From: SPDF01 sp963812085
GTDB taxonomy: Bacteria > Gemmatimonadota > Gemmatimonadetes > Gemmatimonadales > GWC2-71-9
Assembly: GCA_963812085.1 (NCBI GenBank)
Contig: CAWETL010000005.1
Coordinates: 186,001 to 250,000 of the forward strand
DNA length: 64,000 nucleotides
Direction: 5' to 3'
Positions within the stretch are counted from its first letter, which is position 1. Each line of letters starts with the position of its first letter. Position numbers and translations under genes: made by a program. Shown here piece after piece: positions 46,001 to 52,561 of the stretch. The notes under the pieces were generated by a model. That model was not told the DNA's origin, searched no databases, and saw nothing but the letters and a program-made list of their open reading frames with translations.

Positions 46001-46725
46001 TGCCCCGCCCGCGGGGTGAAGAAGAAGCTCACGGGGAGCACGTCGGCCTCGTAGCCGTCGGGCAGCGGACCGAAGGCCTTGGCGTTGCCCGCAGCCTCGA
46101 TGGCGCCCTGGGCGCTGAGGTCGAAGCTGAAATTTCCCGAGGGTGTGATGAAGCGGATATCGCGCACACTGCCGTCCCGAAGAATGAAGAAGCTGACTTC
46201 GGCCCGCAGGCTCTGGTTGCCGCCAGGACGATCCCAGCGACGATAGACCTGGGCCACGATGTTCCGGAGGTACTCCGGGTAGGCGAACTGCAGTCCGGGC
46301 GTCTTGACGTTCACGGCGTCCGACCCGGTACTGGGCGTCTCGCCGGGGGCGGGCGCCACCGGCGACGAGACGCGCGCCGGGGCCGGTTCACGCTTGGTCG
46401 GCGTGGCGTCCGCCTTCGGGGCGGTCGCCTTGGGCTTCGGCGGCGCCTTGGCCGCGGGCGCCGCGGGCACCTTGCTCGGCGCGGGCGCCGGCGGCCCGGC
46501 GTCGGGCTGCTCGACGGGTCGGGAGACGGCCTCGGGTGCGGGGCGGCTCCCCGGCGCGGGGAGCGGCGCGGCGACCAGCTCCACCGCGTAGACCGGAACC
46601 ATCGGCACCCCTTCCTTCAACCCCCCGAGGAGCAGGCTGAGCGCGAGCGCATGGATCAGCGCCGTGCCGGCGACACCCACCGCCACATCCGGCGCGCGGC
46701 GGCGCGCCACCATCGACCGGCTCAC
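45997..46725 (-). CDS. tolA: TolA-like / TonB C-terminal-domain energy transducer
   Basis: A 242-residue inner-membrane protein: one helix near the N-terminus (VAVGVAGTALIHALALSLLLGG), a Pro/Ala/Lys-rich periplasmic arm (residues 55-130, PAAPAAKAPPKPKATAPKAD), and a C-terminal TonB/TolA domain (YPEYLRNIVAQVYRRWDRPGGNQSLRAEVSFFILRDGSVRDIRFITPSGNFSFD). It carries proton-motive energy from TolQR to TolB/Pal during outer membrane constriction. The GTG at 46723-46725 overlaps the tolR stop (GTGA); an ATG four codons later is possible. Confidence 0.88.
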   Translation of the reverse strand: MSRSMVARRRAPDVAVGVAGTALIHALALSLLLGGLKEGVPMVPVYAVELVAAPLPAPGSRPAPEAVSRPVEQPDAGPPAPAPSKVPAAPAAKAPPKPKATAPKADATPTKREPAPARVSSPVAPAPGETPSTGSDAVNVKTPGLQFAYPEYLRNIVAQVYRRWDRPGGNQSLRAEVSFFILRDGSVRDIRFITPSGNFSFDLSAQGAIEAAGNAKAFGPLPDGYEADVLPVSFFFTPRAGQ

Positions 46726-47156
46726 CGGCTCGCGTTCTCCTCTTCCGCCACCAGGCCGACGTCCTTGATGCCGGAATTCCGGATGATGGCGAGCACCCGC
46801 ACGACGTCGCCGTAGGGGACTCGCTGATCGGCGCGCAGGTAGACGCCGGTCGGCTTGCGGCTCTCGACCAGCGCCTTGAACGTCACCCGGAAATCGTTGT
46901 AGCTCACCCGGGTCTGGTCGATGAAGATCCGCCCCTCGCGATCGACCGACACGACCATGCCTTCGTTCGACGCGAGGGGCCGGGCCGCGGCGCGCGGCAA
47001 CTGGACGTCCACGCCGCCGGTCATCATCGGCGCCGCGATCATGAAGATGATGAGCAGCACGAACGCCACGTCGACCAGCGACGTGACGTTGATGTCGGCG
47101 CTCAGGTTCAAGTCCCCGTCGTCGCTGCCGCCGCCGAGGCTGCCGAGCCGGCCCAC
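46722..47156 (-). CDS. tolR: Tol-Pal system protein TolR (ExbD family)
   Basis: A 144-residue protein with one membrane helix (INVTSLVDVAFVLLIIFMIAAPMMTGG) that carries the key Asp of the proton path in LVDVAF, and the periplasmic domain GGVDVQLPRAAARP, then VYLRADQRVPYGDVVRVLAIIRNSGIKDVGLV. It sits directly next to tolQ with no gap. Together with TolQ it forms the stator that uses the proton gradient. Confidence 0.92.
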   Translation of the reverse strand: MGRLGSLGGGSDDGDLNLSADINVTSLVDVAFVLLIIFMIAAPMMTGGVDVQLPRAAARPLASNEGMVVSVDREGRIFIDQTRVSYNDFRVTFKALVESRKPTGVYLRADQRVPYGDVVRVLAIIRNSGIKDVGLVAEEENASR

Positions 47157-47870
47157 CTAGAGCATCCCCTCGCGGGCCATCGAGCCGATGAGTTCGTTGG
47201 CGAACCCCTCGAGTTCGCCGGCAAACACCCGCACCCGGTGCACGAAATAGTTGTAGGCCATCATCGCGGGGATGGCGGCCGCCAGGCCGGCGACGGTGGT
47301 GATCAGCGCCTCCGCCACGCCCGGAGCGACGGCGGCGATATTGCCCGACCCCTTGGAGGCGATGCCGATGAAGGCGTCCATCACGCCCAGCACGGTGCCC
47401 AGGAGGCCCAGCAGCGGGCTGACGGCGCCGATCGTGGCGAGCCAGGGGACCAGGTGCAGGGCCAGCTCGCGCTCGGCGGAGACCTCCTTGCCGAGGACCA
47501 TCTTGAGGGCCTCGAGCTGGGTCATGGAGAGCGACGAGGGCTGGATGGGCGCGCCCTCCCGCAAGGCGCCGGGCCGGAGCTCCCCGTAGAAGTGCATCCC
47601 CTCGCGGAAGAGCCGGTTGTAGGGCGAGGGAGGCTGCTTCATCAGGAGGGTGTACGCCTCCTGGAGGCGGGTGGTGCGCTCGAGCTCGGCGAAGAAGCGG
47701 TCCGCCTGCCGGCGGATGCGCCGGAATTGCCACCACTTGAGCCCGATGATGAACCAGGAGGCGATCGAGAAGAGCGCGGTGATCGCGAGGACGACCCGGG
47801 TTTCGCCGCTCGTCTGTTGCAGGAGCTCGAACGCCGAGCGGGGGACCGCGCCACCGACCTGCAGGAGCAT
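47157..47870 (-). CDS. tolQ: Tol-Pal system protein TolQ (MotA/ExbB family)
   Basis: A 237-residue three-helix inner-membrane protein. First helix VVLAITALFSIASWFIIGLKWW; family core LVPWLATIGAVSPLLGLLGTVLGVMDAFIGIA and APGVAEALITTVAGLAAAIPAMMAYNYFVHRV. The first gene of the tol operon; its ATG shares a base with the stop of the epimerase gene (TAATG), so upstream expression reaches it. Confidence 0.95.
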   Translation of the reverse strand: MLLQVGGAVPRSAFELLQQTSGETRVVLAITALFSIASWFIIGLKWWQFRRIRRQADRFFAELERTTRLQEAYTLLMKQPPSPYNRLFREGMHFYGELRPGALREGAPIQPSSLSMTQLEALKMVLGKEVSAERELALHLVPWLATIGAVSPLLGLLGTVLGVMDAFIGIASKGSGNIAAVAPGVAEALITTVAGLAAAIPAMMAYNYFVHRVRVFAGELEGFANELIGSMAREGML

Positions 47871-48817
47871 TACGCCTCCGTCTTGAACCAGTCCATGAGC
47901 ATTGCGAGGCCATCTTCGAAGGCCACCTCGGGCCGCCAGCCGAGCACCCGGTCCGCCTTCCGGACGTCGAGCGCGCTCCGCAGGATTTCACCCGGGCGCG
48001 CGGCTTCCATCCTCAACTCCGGCCGGCGTCCCACGACCCGCCCGACCGCCTCCGCGAGTTCGAGCACCGACCGCTCGATGCCGGTCGCGATGTTGAACGC
48101 CCGCGTATCGTGGTCCTCGCCCAACGGCATGGCCACTGTGCTCGCCATCACATTGGCGCGAGCCACATCCTTGACGGAAACATAATCACGCGTCTGGCGT
48201 CCGTCGCCGAAAACCGAAAGCGGATTTCCCGCCAGCAGGCGCGACACGAAGATCGAGACCACCCCGGCCTCCGATTTCGGGTCCTGGCGCGGCCCGCAGA
48301 CGTTCGCGTAGCGCAGGGCCACGCCCTCGAACCCGTGCAGGTCCCCCAGCGCGCGCAGGTAGTGCTCGCCCGCGAGCTTGCTCACCCCATACGGCGAGAC
48401 CGGCCGCTTTGGCGCGGACTCCGGCGTAGGGATGGTGTCGGGGTTGCCGTAGACGACCCCCCCGCTGCTGGCGAACACCACGCGGCGGACGGCGCCGCGC
48501 GCGGCGCCGTCGAGCAGGTTCACGAACCCGGCGATGTTGATGTCCGCGTCGAGCGCGGGGCGCTCCACCGAGAGCCGCACGTCGATCTGGGCAGCGTGGT
48601 GGTTCAGGACCTCAAAGCGCCCGGTCGCGACCGCCTCCCGCGCGGCCTCCGAGCGGATGTCGGCGACGATCAGGGGCACGCCCTTGGGGACCTGCGCCGC
48701 CTTGCCGCGCGAGAGGTCGTCGAGGGCCGTGACGTCCCAGCCGGCCGCCTGGTACGCTTCCGCGATGTGAGAACCGATGAACCCGGCGCCGCCGGTGACG
48801 AGTACACGTCGAGCCAT
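47870..48817 (-). CDS. NAD-dependent epimerase/dehydratase (GalE-like extended SDR)
   Basis: A 315-residue enzyme. RRVLVTGGAGFIGSHIAEAYQ is the cofactor loop, HHAAQIDVRLSVERPALDADINIAGFVNLLDGA and the catalytic YGVSK (SPYGVSKLAGEHYLRA) follow. RYANVCGPRQDPKSEAGVVSIF and GDGRQTRDYVSVKDVARA match UDP-glucose 4-epimerase-like enzymes. The most likely job is a 4-epimerisation of a UDP-sugar for envelope glycans. GAGGCAGG precedes the ATG. It runs straight into the tol operon. Confidence 0.87.
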   Translation of the reverse strand: MARRVLVTGGAGFIGSHIAEAYQAAGWDVTALDDLSRGKAAQVPKGVPLIVADIRSEAAREAVATGRFEVLNHHAAQIDVRLSVERPALDADINIAGFVNLLDGAARGAVRRVVFASSGGVVYGNPDTIPTPESAPKRPVSPYGVSKLAGEHYLRALGDLHGFEGVALRYANVCGPRQDPKSEAGVVSIFVSRLLAGNPLSVFGDGRQTRDYVSVKDVARANVMASTVAMPLGEDHDTRAFNIATGIERSVLELAEAVGRVVGRRPELRMEAARPGEILRSALDVRKADRVLGWRPEVAFEDGLAMLMDWFKTEA

Positions 48818-48838
48818 GTCCTGCCTCAGGGGAGAGGG

Positions 48839-48890
48839 AAAAACGAAGCACGCGGGACCGACCCGGGATTGGTGGGCGGCCCCGCGTGCT
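48839..48890 (-). terminator. Rho-independent terminator after the LysM gene
   Basis: On the minus strand CCCGCGTGCT pairs ten-for-ten with AGCACGCGGG (arms 48847-48856 and 48881-48890), followed by TCGTTTTT. It lies 25-75 bases past the LysM gene stop and directly before the epimerase start, so it separates the two units. Confidence 0.8.
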
Positions 48891-48914
48891 CGGGGTCTGG
48901 GATCACGCCGCCGA

Positions 48915-50165
48915 TCAGCTCGGCAGTTTGGCGACCTGGCGGGCGTGGTTGCCCGGCCTGACATTCGACTGATACACGTGGACGACGAGCCCGGTCGAGG
49001 TGTGATCGCCCACCCGGACGATCTGCAGCTTCGCCATGGGCTGCGCGATCGTCGCCGCCGCGTCGTAACGCTCCTCGGGCGTGCGCATGACCTCGAACAC
49101 GTCACCCGGGGCCACCCCGTCCTCCCGCCCCTTGTTGAGGAAGAGCACGCTCTGCTGCTCCGTGAGGAAGTCGGCGGTCCGCGCCTGGATGACGTCGGCC
49201 TCGATGCCGTTGGCCACCGGAACCGCGCGCTGGTCTCCACCCGGGGTGAAGCGCTCCAGCGGCAGCGACACCTGGCCGATGTACACCCGGCTGAACATGT
49301 TGACGATTTCGGCGGTGGCCTGCGTCGGGCTCACGACGACCACTCGCGCGATGGCGGTGGGGTAGATGATGTCGCCGTAGCCCTGATAGCTGCTGATCCG
49401 CGCGGCGAGGAGCAGGGAATCACCCACCTGGTAGGCGGCGCCCTTCGGGGGCGCGATGCCGACCTTGGTGAACTGGAGGGCCGTGGTCGGCGGACGGAGC
49501 GTGCCGATCTGCGGTGGCGTGACGTCGCCGAGCACCTGGCCATAGGCCAGCTTGCGATTCTCGGTCAGGAATCCGGCGCTGTAGAACTCGCCCGGCCGGA
49601 GCGGCCGGTAGGTCTTCTCTGCATAGGAATTCAGGTTCTCCTCGGAACGCGCCTGCGCGGTACTCTTTCCGAAGAGCGCGGTGGGGTCTCCGGCGATCGG
49701 TCCGGCCCCACGGGCACCGACGTTCGCGGCCTCCATGGGAGCTTCGGCCACGGCGACCGGCTCCGCGGCAGGGGGAGCGGCGGCTGGCGCGGGCTCGGCG
49801 GCTTGTGCGGGCTCGGCAGCCTTGGGCTCCGAAACGGCCACCGGAGCGGCCGGCACCTGGGCCGCGGGCTCGGCCGGGACGGCGCTCGGCGCCTGGCCGG
49901 CCAGACGGAGGACCTCACCCGGATAGATCCAGTGGGGATCCTCGACCACCGCCGTGTTCATCTTGTAGATCTGCGGCCAGGCCAAGGGGTCGCCGAAGTA
50001 GGTCTTGGCGAGGTCCCAGAGCGTGTCGCCCTTACGGACGGTGTGCGTATCCGGCACGGGGGCACCCTGGGCCAGGGCGATCACCGGCGCGGCGGCCACC
50101 AGGCCAGCGGCCAGGAGCAGAGCCCTCGCGACGAACTGCCTGGTCAACGCGTTGCGCATAGCCAT
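48915..50165 (-). CDS. LysM peptidoglycan-binding domain protein
   Basis: A 416-residue exported protein. The ATG at 50163-50165 (a second one two codons on) begins MAMRNALTRQFVARALLLAAGLVAAAPVIALAQ, a Sec signal. LysM is at about residues 40-85 (HTVRKGDTLWDLAKTYFGDPLAWPQIYKMN...IYPGEVLRL). A long Ala/Pro/Glu-rich linker (90-165) leads to a C-terminal domain of about 250 residues with FYSAGFLTENRKLAYGQVLGDVTP and LNKGREDGVAPGDVFEVMR, the latter a pattern of cell-surface OapB/NlpD-like domains. It probably anchors to the cell wall. No enzymatic motif seen. Upstream carries TAACATGTTG (50264-50273). Confidence 0.85.
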   Translation of the reverse strand: MAMRNALTRQFVARALLLAAGLVAAAPVIALAQGAPVPDTHTVRKGDTLWDLAKTYFGDPLAWPQIYKMNTAVVEDPHWIYPGEVLRLAGQAPSAVPAEPAAQVPAAPVAVSEPKAAEPAQAAEPAPAAAPPAAEPVAVAEAPMEAANVGARGAGPIAGDPTALFGKSTAQARSEENLNSYAEKTYRPLRPGEFYSAGFLTENRKLAYGQVLGDVTPPQIGTLRPPTTALQFTKVGIAPPKGAAYQVGDSLLLAARISSYQGYGDIIYPTAIARVVVVSPTQATAEIVNMFSRVYIGQVSLPLERFTPGGDQRAVPVANGIEADVIQARTADFLTEQQSVLFLNKGREDGVAPGDVFEVMRTPEERYDAAATIAQPMAKLQIVRVGDHTSTGLVVHVYQSNVRPGNHARQVAKLPS

Positions 50166-50263
50166 GGGGGTCCTTGTCCTGTTGAGGCGCTTCGGTTTCC
50201 GGAAAGGTTCGCGGTGAATTGCAACGGACCGCCGGCGGTCAGCCACCCCGTCTCCCCAACAAT

Positions 50264-50273
50264 GTAACATGTT
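50264..50273. promoter_or_regulatory. Palindromic TAACATGTTG site upstream of the LysM gene
   Basis: The same ten bases as at 39735-39744, here 98 bases before the LysM start and in the same orientation. On the minus strand it reads CAACATGTTACATT; TACATT could serve as a -10 with TTAGCT 17 bases upstream. Confidence 0.3.
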
Positions 50274-50375
50274 GCGGGATAAAAGCTAAGAGTGCCAGAC
50301 CTGCTCCAGTTCGTGAGCGGCGGATTCGGCCACCCGCACGAAAAAGCAAGAGCTGTGCCCTCCCCCCCAAGCGAG

Positions 50376-50409
50376 GCCGGCGGCCGAGGCAAGAGCCCCG
50401 GCCGCCGGC
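50376..50409. terminator. GC-rich hairpin after ssb
   Basis: A perfect 11-base inverted repeat (GCCGGCGGCCG at 50376-50386, complement at 50399-50409) with a 12-base loop, 28 bases past the ssb stop. The U run (TTTTT on the minus strand) is some 30 bases further, so termination would be of the strong-stem, weak-U type. Confidence 0.5.
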
Positions 50410-50436
50410 TGCGTACTTTCGTCCCCCCAGGGGTGA

Positions 50437-50910
50437 CTAAAAGGGCAGGTCGTCGTCTTCGCCGTCGAGCGCCTCGGGGAAGTCGTCGAACGACTCGTCC
50501 TTCTTGGGGGCCGCTGCCGCCGCGCCGACTTTCGGGGCGCTGAAGGTCTCGTCCGATCCGCCGCTCCGGCCGCTGAGGAGGATCAGTTCCCGGCCGTTGA
50601 TCTCGGTCGAGTAGCGGGTCTGCCCCTCGCGGTCCTGCCAGGTGCGGTATTCGATGGCCCCTTCGACGTAGACCTTGTCGCCCTTCTTGCAGTACTTCTC
50701 CGCGATATCCGCCAACTTGTTGAAGTTGGTGTTCCAGAGGACGACGCGGTGCCACTCCGTCTTTTCCTGCTTGTCGCCGCCCTTGCCGGTCCACTGGCGG
50801 CTGGTGGCGATCGAGAGGGTGGCCACGCGGGAGCCATTGGTGGTGCTGCGCACCTCCGGATCTGCCCCGAGATTCCCGATCAGCTGGACCTTGTTCAGAC
50901 TCCGACTCAC
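50437..50910 (-). CDS. ssb: Single-stranded DNA-binding protein
   Basis: A 157-residue OB-fold protein from a GTG (50908-50910) with GGAGG upstream. Core SLNKVQLIGNLGADPEVRSTTNGSRVATLSIATSRQW, then EKTEWHRVVLWNTNFNKLADIAEKYCKKGDKVYVEGAIEYRTWQDREGQTRYSTEI. The Gly/Ala/Asp-rich tail ends DDLPF, the docking peptide for RarA, RecO, PriA and other repair partners. A TTGAAC-17-TATGGC promoter lies just upstream. Confidence 0.96.
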   Translation of the reverse strand: MSRSLNKVQLIGNLGADPEVRSTTNGSRVATLSIATSRQWTGKGGDKQEKTEWHRVVLWNTNFNKLADIAEKYCKKGDKVYVEGAIEYRTWQDREGQTRYSTEINGRELILLSGRSGGSDETFSAPKVGAAAAAPKKDESFDDFPEALDGEDDDLPF

Positions 50911-50951
50911 GATGACCTCCCACGCATCAACAGGGTTCGGGACTGCGGACG

Positions 50952-50980
50952 GCCATAGTGTACCGTGTCCCATGGTTCAA
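50952..50980 (-). promoter_or_regulatory. Candidate ssb promoter
   Basis: On the minus strand TTGAAC (50975-50980), a 17-base spacer and TATGGC (50952-50957), giving a leader of about 35 bases before the ssb GTG with its GGAGG site. Confidence 0.45.
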
Positions 50981-51007
50981 ATCTACACCAATGTCCTGCC
51001 GTCACCA

Positions 51008-51472
51008 TCATTTTCCCGCGGGCGGTTCCATCAAGAGCCGAAGCACCAGGGCGTCTTCGTCCGGCCGGCGGTAATACCCCCGCCGCCGGCCCTCCAGCTT
51101 GAACCCGCGGCGGGCGTAGAGCGCCTGCGCCACGGCGTTGGAGGCGCGCACTTCGAGAAAGACCTCCGCGCCTCCGCGCGCACGCACGGCTGCAAGCCCG
51201 GCATCCAGCAGGACACCACCCAGCCCACGCCCGCGATGCTCCGGCACCACCGCCAGGTTGAGCACCTCCGCGGTGCCGAGAATTTCCCGGGCGAGGAAAT
51301 AGCCGACGGGGTCGTCGCGCTCGGTACTCACCAGCGCCACGGTCCCCGGCATGCCGAAGACTTCGCGGAATCCCTCGAGCGGCCAGGGGTCCGAGAAGCA
51401 GCGGCGCTCGATGTCGGCCATGGCCGCCGCGTCAGCGAAACTGGCCGGGCGTATCGGGTAGGCTGCGTCCAT
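51008..51472 (-). CDS. rimI: Ribosomal protein S18-alanine N-acetyltransferase (RimI-like GNAT)
   Basis: A 154-residue GNAT enzyme. IRPASFADAAAMADIERRCFSDPWPLEGFREVF, then VLNLAVVPEHRGRGLGGVLLDAGLAAV (acetyl-CoA loop R-G-R-G-L-G) and EVFLEVRASNAVAQALYARRGFKLEGRRRGYY are RimI signatures. It overlaps tsaB by 41 bases; tsaB-rimI clusters are widespread because both act near the ribosome and the t6A pathway. I chose the ATG at 51470-51472. Confidence 0.92.
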   Translation of the reverse strand: MDAAYPIRPASFADAAAMADIERRCFSDPWPLEGFREVFGMPGTVALVSTERDDPVGYFLAREILGTAEVLNLAVVPEHRGRGLGGVLLDAGLAAVRARGGAEVFLEVRASNAVAQALYARRGFKLEGRRRGYYRRPDEDALVLRLLMEPPAGK

Positions 51473-52151
51473 GGTCCCGTTCCCACTTCGCCTGCGCCTC
51501 GGCCGGCCGGCCGTACACCGGTTCCCAGGCCGCCACGTCGGCCACCCGGGCGGCGGCGCCCGACAAGCCCGCGAGTTCGAGGAGCGCGCCGGCGGAGGCG
51601 GCTCCGGCAAGGTGCCGCGGCCGGTGCCCGCCCTGCCATTCCGCGAGTCGCCCGGCCAGCGGGTCGGGCAGCATGCCGGCGACAACATCGGGCACCGGAC
51701 AATCGGACAGCAACCGCTCCGGCAGCCAGACCGCCGGTGCCTGGAGCACCTCCACCGCCCGCTCGGAGAACCGGTATTCCGCGGCGTAGACCTCCCCGCG
51801 CAACGCGTTGAGCACGGCGAGCACGCGTTCGTCGGGCGCCGGGCGAGCCGCCCACGCCACCGCCATCAGGGCGGGCACGGTGTGCAACGACGCCCCGCGT
51901 GCGCGCACCAGCGCCTTGGCCACCGCTGCCCCGACGCGAAGCCCAGTGAAGCTGCCGGGGCCATCGCTGAGCACGACCGAGTCGATGGACGCGAGCGGCA
52001 CCCCGGCGTCGGCGAGCACCCGCTCGATGAGCCCGGGGAGCGCCCCGGCGTGCCGGCGCGCCCCCTCCAGCCCCTCTTCGGCGAGGATCCGACCGGGAGC
52101 CCCGACCGCCACCGAGGCCCGGTCGGCCGAGGTCTCGAGCGCCAGCCACAT
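51432..52151 (-). CDS. tsaB: tRNA t6A biosynthesis protein TsaB
   Basis: A 239-residue ASKHA-fold protein that supports TsaD in making N6-threonylcarbamoyl-adenosine at position 37 of tRNAs. Start MWLALETSADRASVAVGAPG, then LSDGPGSFTGLRVGAAVAKALVRARGASLHTV, the TsaB core. The C-terminal half is Ala-rich. Its ATG overlaps the tsaE stop (TGATG). TsaC and TsaD are not in the window. Confidence 0.93.
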   Translation of the reverse strand: MWLALETSADRASVAVGAPGRILAEEGLEGARRHAGALPGLIERVLADAGVPLASIDSVVLSDGPGSFTGLRVGAAVAKALVRARGASLHTVPALMAVAWAARPAPDERVLAVLNALRGEVYAAEYRFSERAVEVLQAPAVWLPERLLSDCPVPDVVAGMLPDPLAGRLAEWQGGHRPRHLAGAASAGALLELAGLSGAAARVADVAAWEPVYGRPAEAQAKWERDHGRSLPDTPGQFR

Positions 52152-52561
52152 CAGAACACCTCCAGCGCACGGCGGCCGGGATCGTCGAGATGACTCAGGC
52201 GGAACCGCATCGTCGGCTCCGGCATCCACGGGCCGGCGCGTTCGGGCCACTCGATGAGCACGGCATCGCCCTCGGAGAGCAGTCCTTCCCAGTCGAGGTC
52301 GGCGGCTTCGTCGGGATCGCGGAGGCGGTAACAGTCGAGATGGAAGACCGGCCCCCGCGGCCCCGCGTACCGGTGGACGAGCGCATACGTCGGACTGGTG
52401 GCCGCGGTGGACACGCCCAGCCCGCGCACGATGGCCCGGATGAACGTGGTCTTCCCGGCGCCGAGGTCGCCCTCGAACGCGAGGACCGCCCCGGGCGGGA
52501 GGGTGCGCCCGAGTTCCTCTCCCTCGGCCGCGAGCTCCGCCTCGGTGAGCGCCCGGATCAG
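52151..52561 (-). CDS. tsaE: tRNA t6A biosynthesis ATPase TsaE, apparent CTG start
   Basis: A 136-residue P-loop protein: Walker A FEGDLGAGKTTFIRAIVRGLG, then TSPTYALVHRYAG, FHLDCYRLRDPDEAADLDWEGLLSEGDAVLIEWPERAG, the TsaE signature. It is the ATPase of the TsaBDE complex. Between the uvrB stop and the Walker motif there is no ATG, GTG or TTG in frame. A CTG at 52559-52561 overlaps the uvrB TGA (CTGA) and has GGAGG five bases upstream, and gives the expected length, so I use it. Confidence 0.88.
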   Translation of the reverse strand: MIRALTEAELAAEGEELGRTLPPGAVLAFEGDLGAGKTTFIRAIVRGLGVSTAATSPTYALVHRYAGPRGPVFHLDCYRLRDPDEAADLDWEGLLSEGDAVLIEWPERAGPWMPEPTMRFRLSHLDDPGRRALEVF

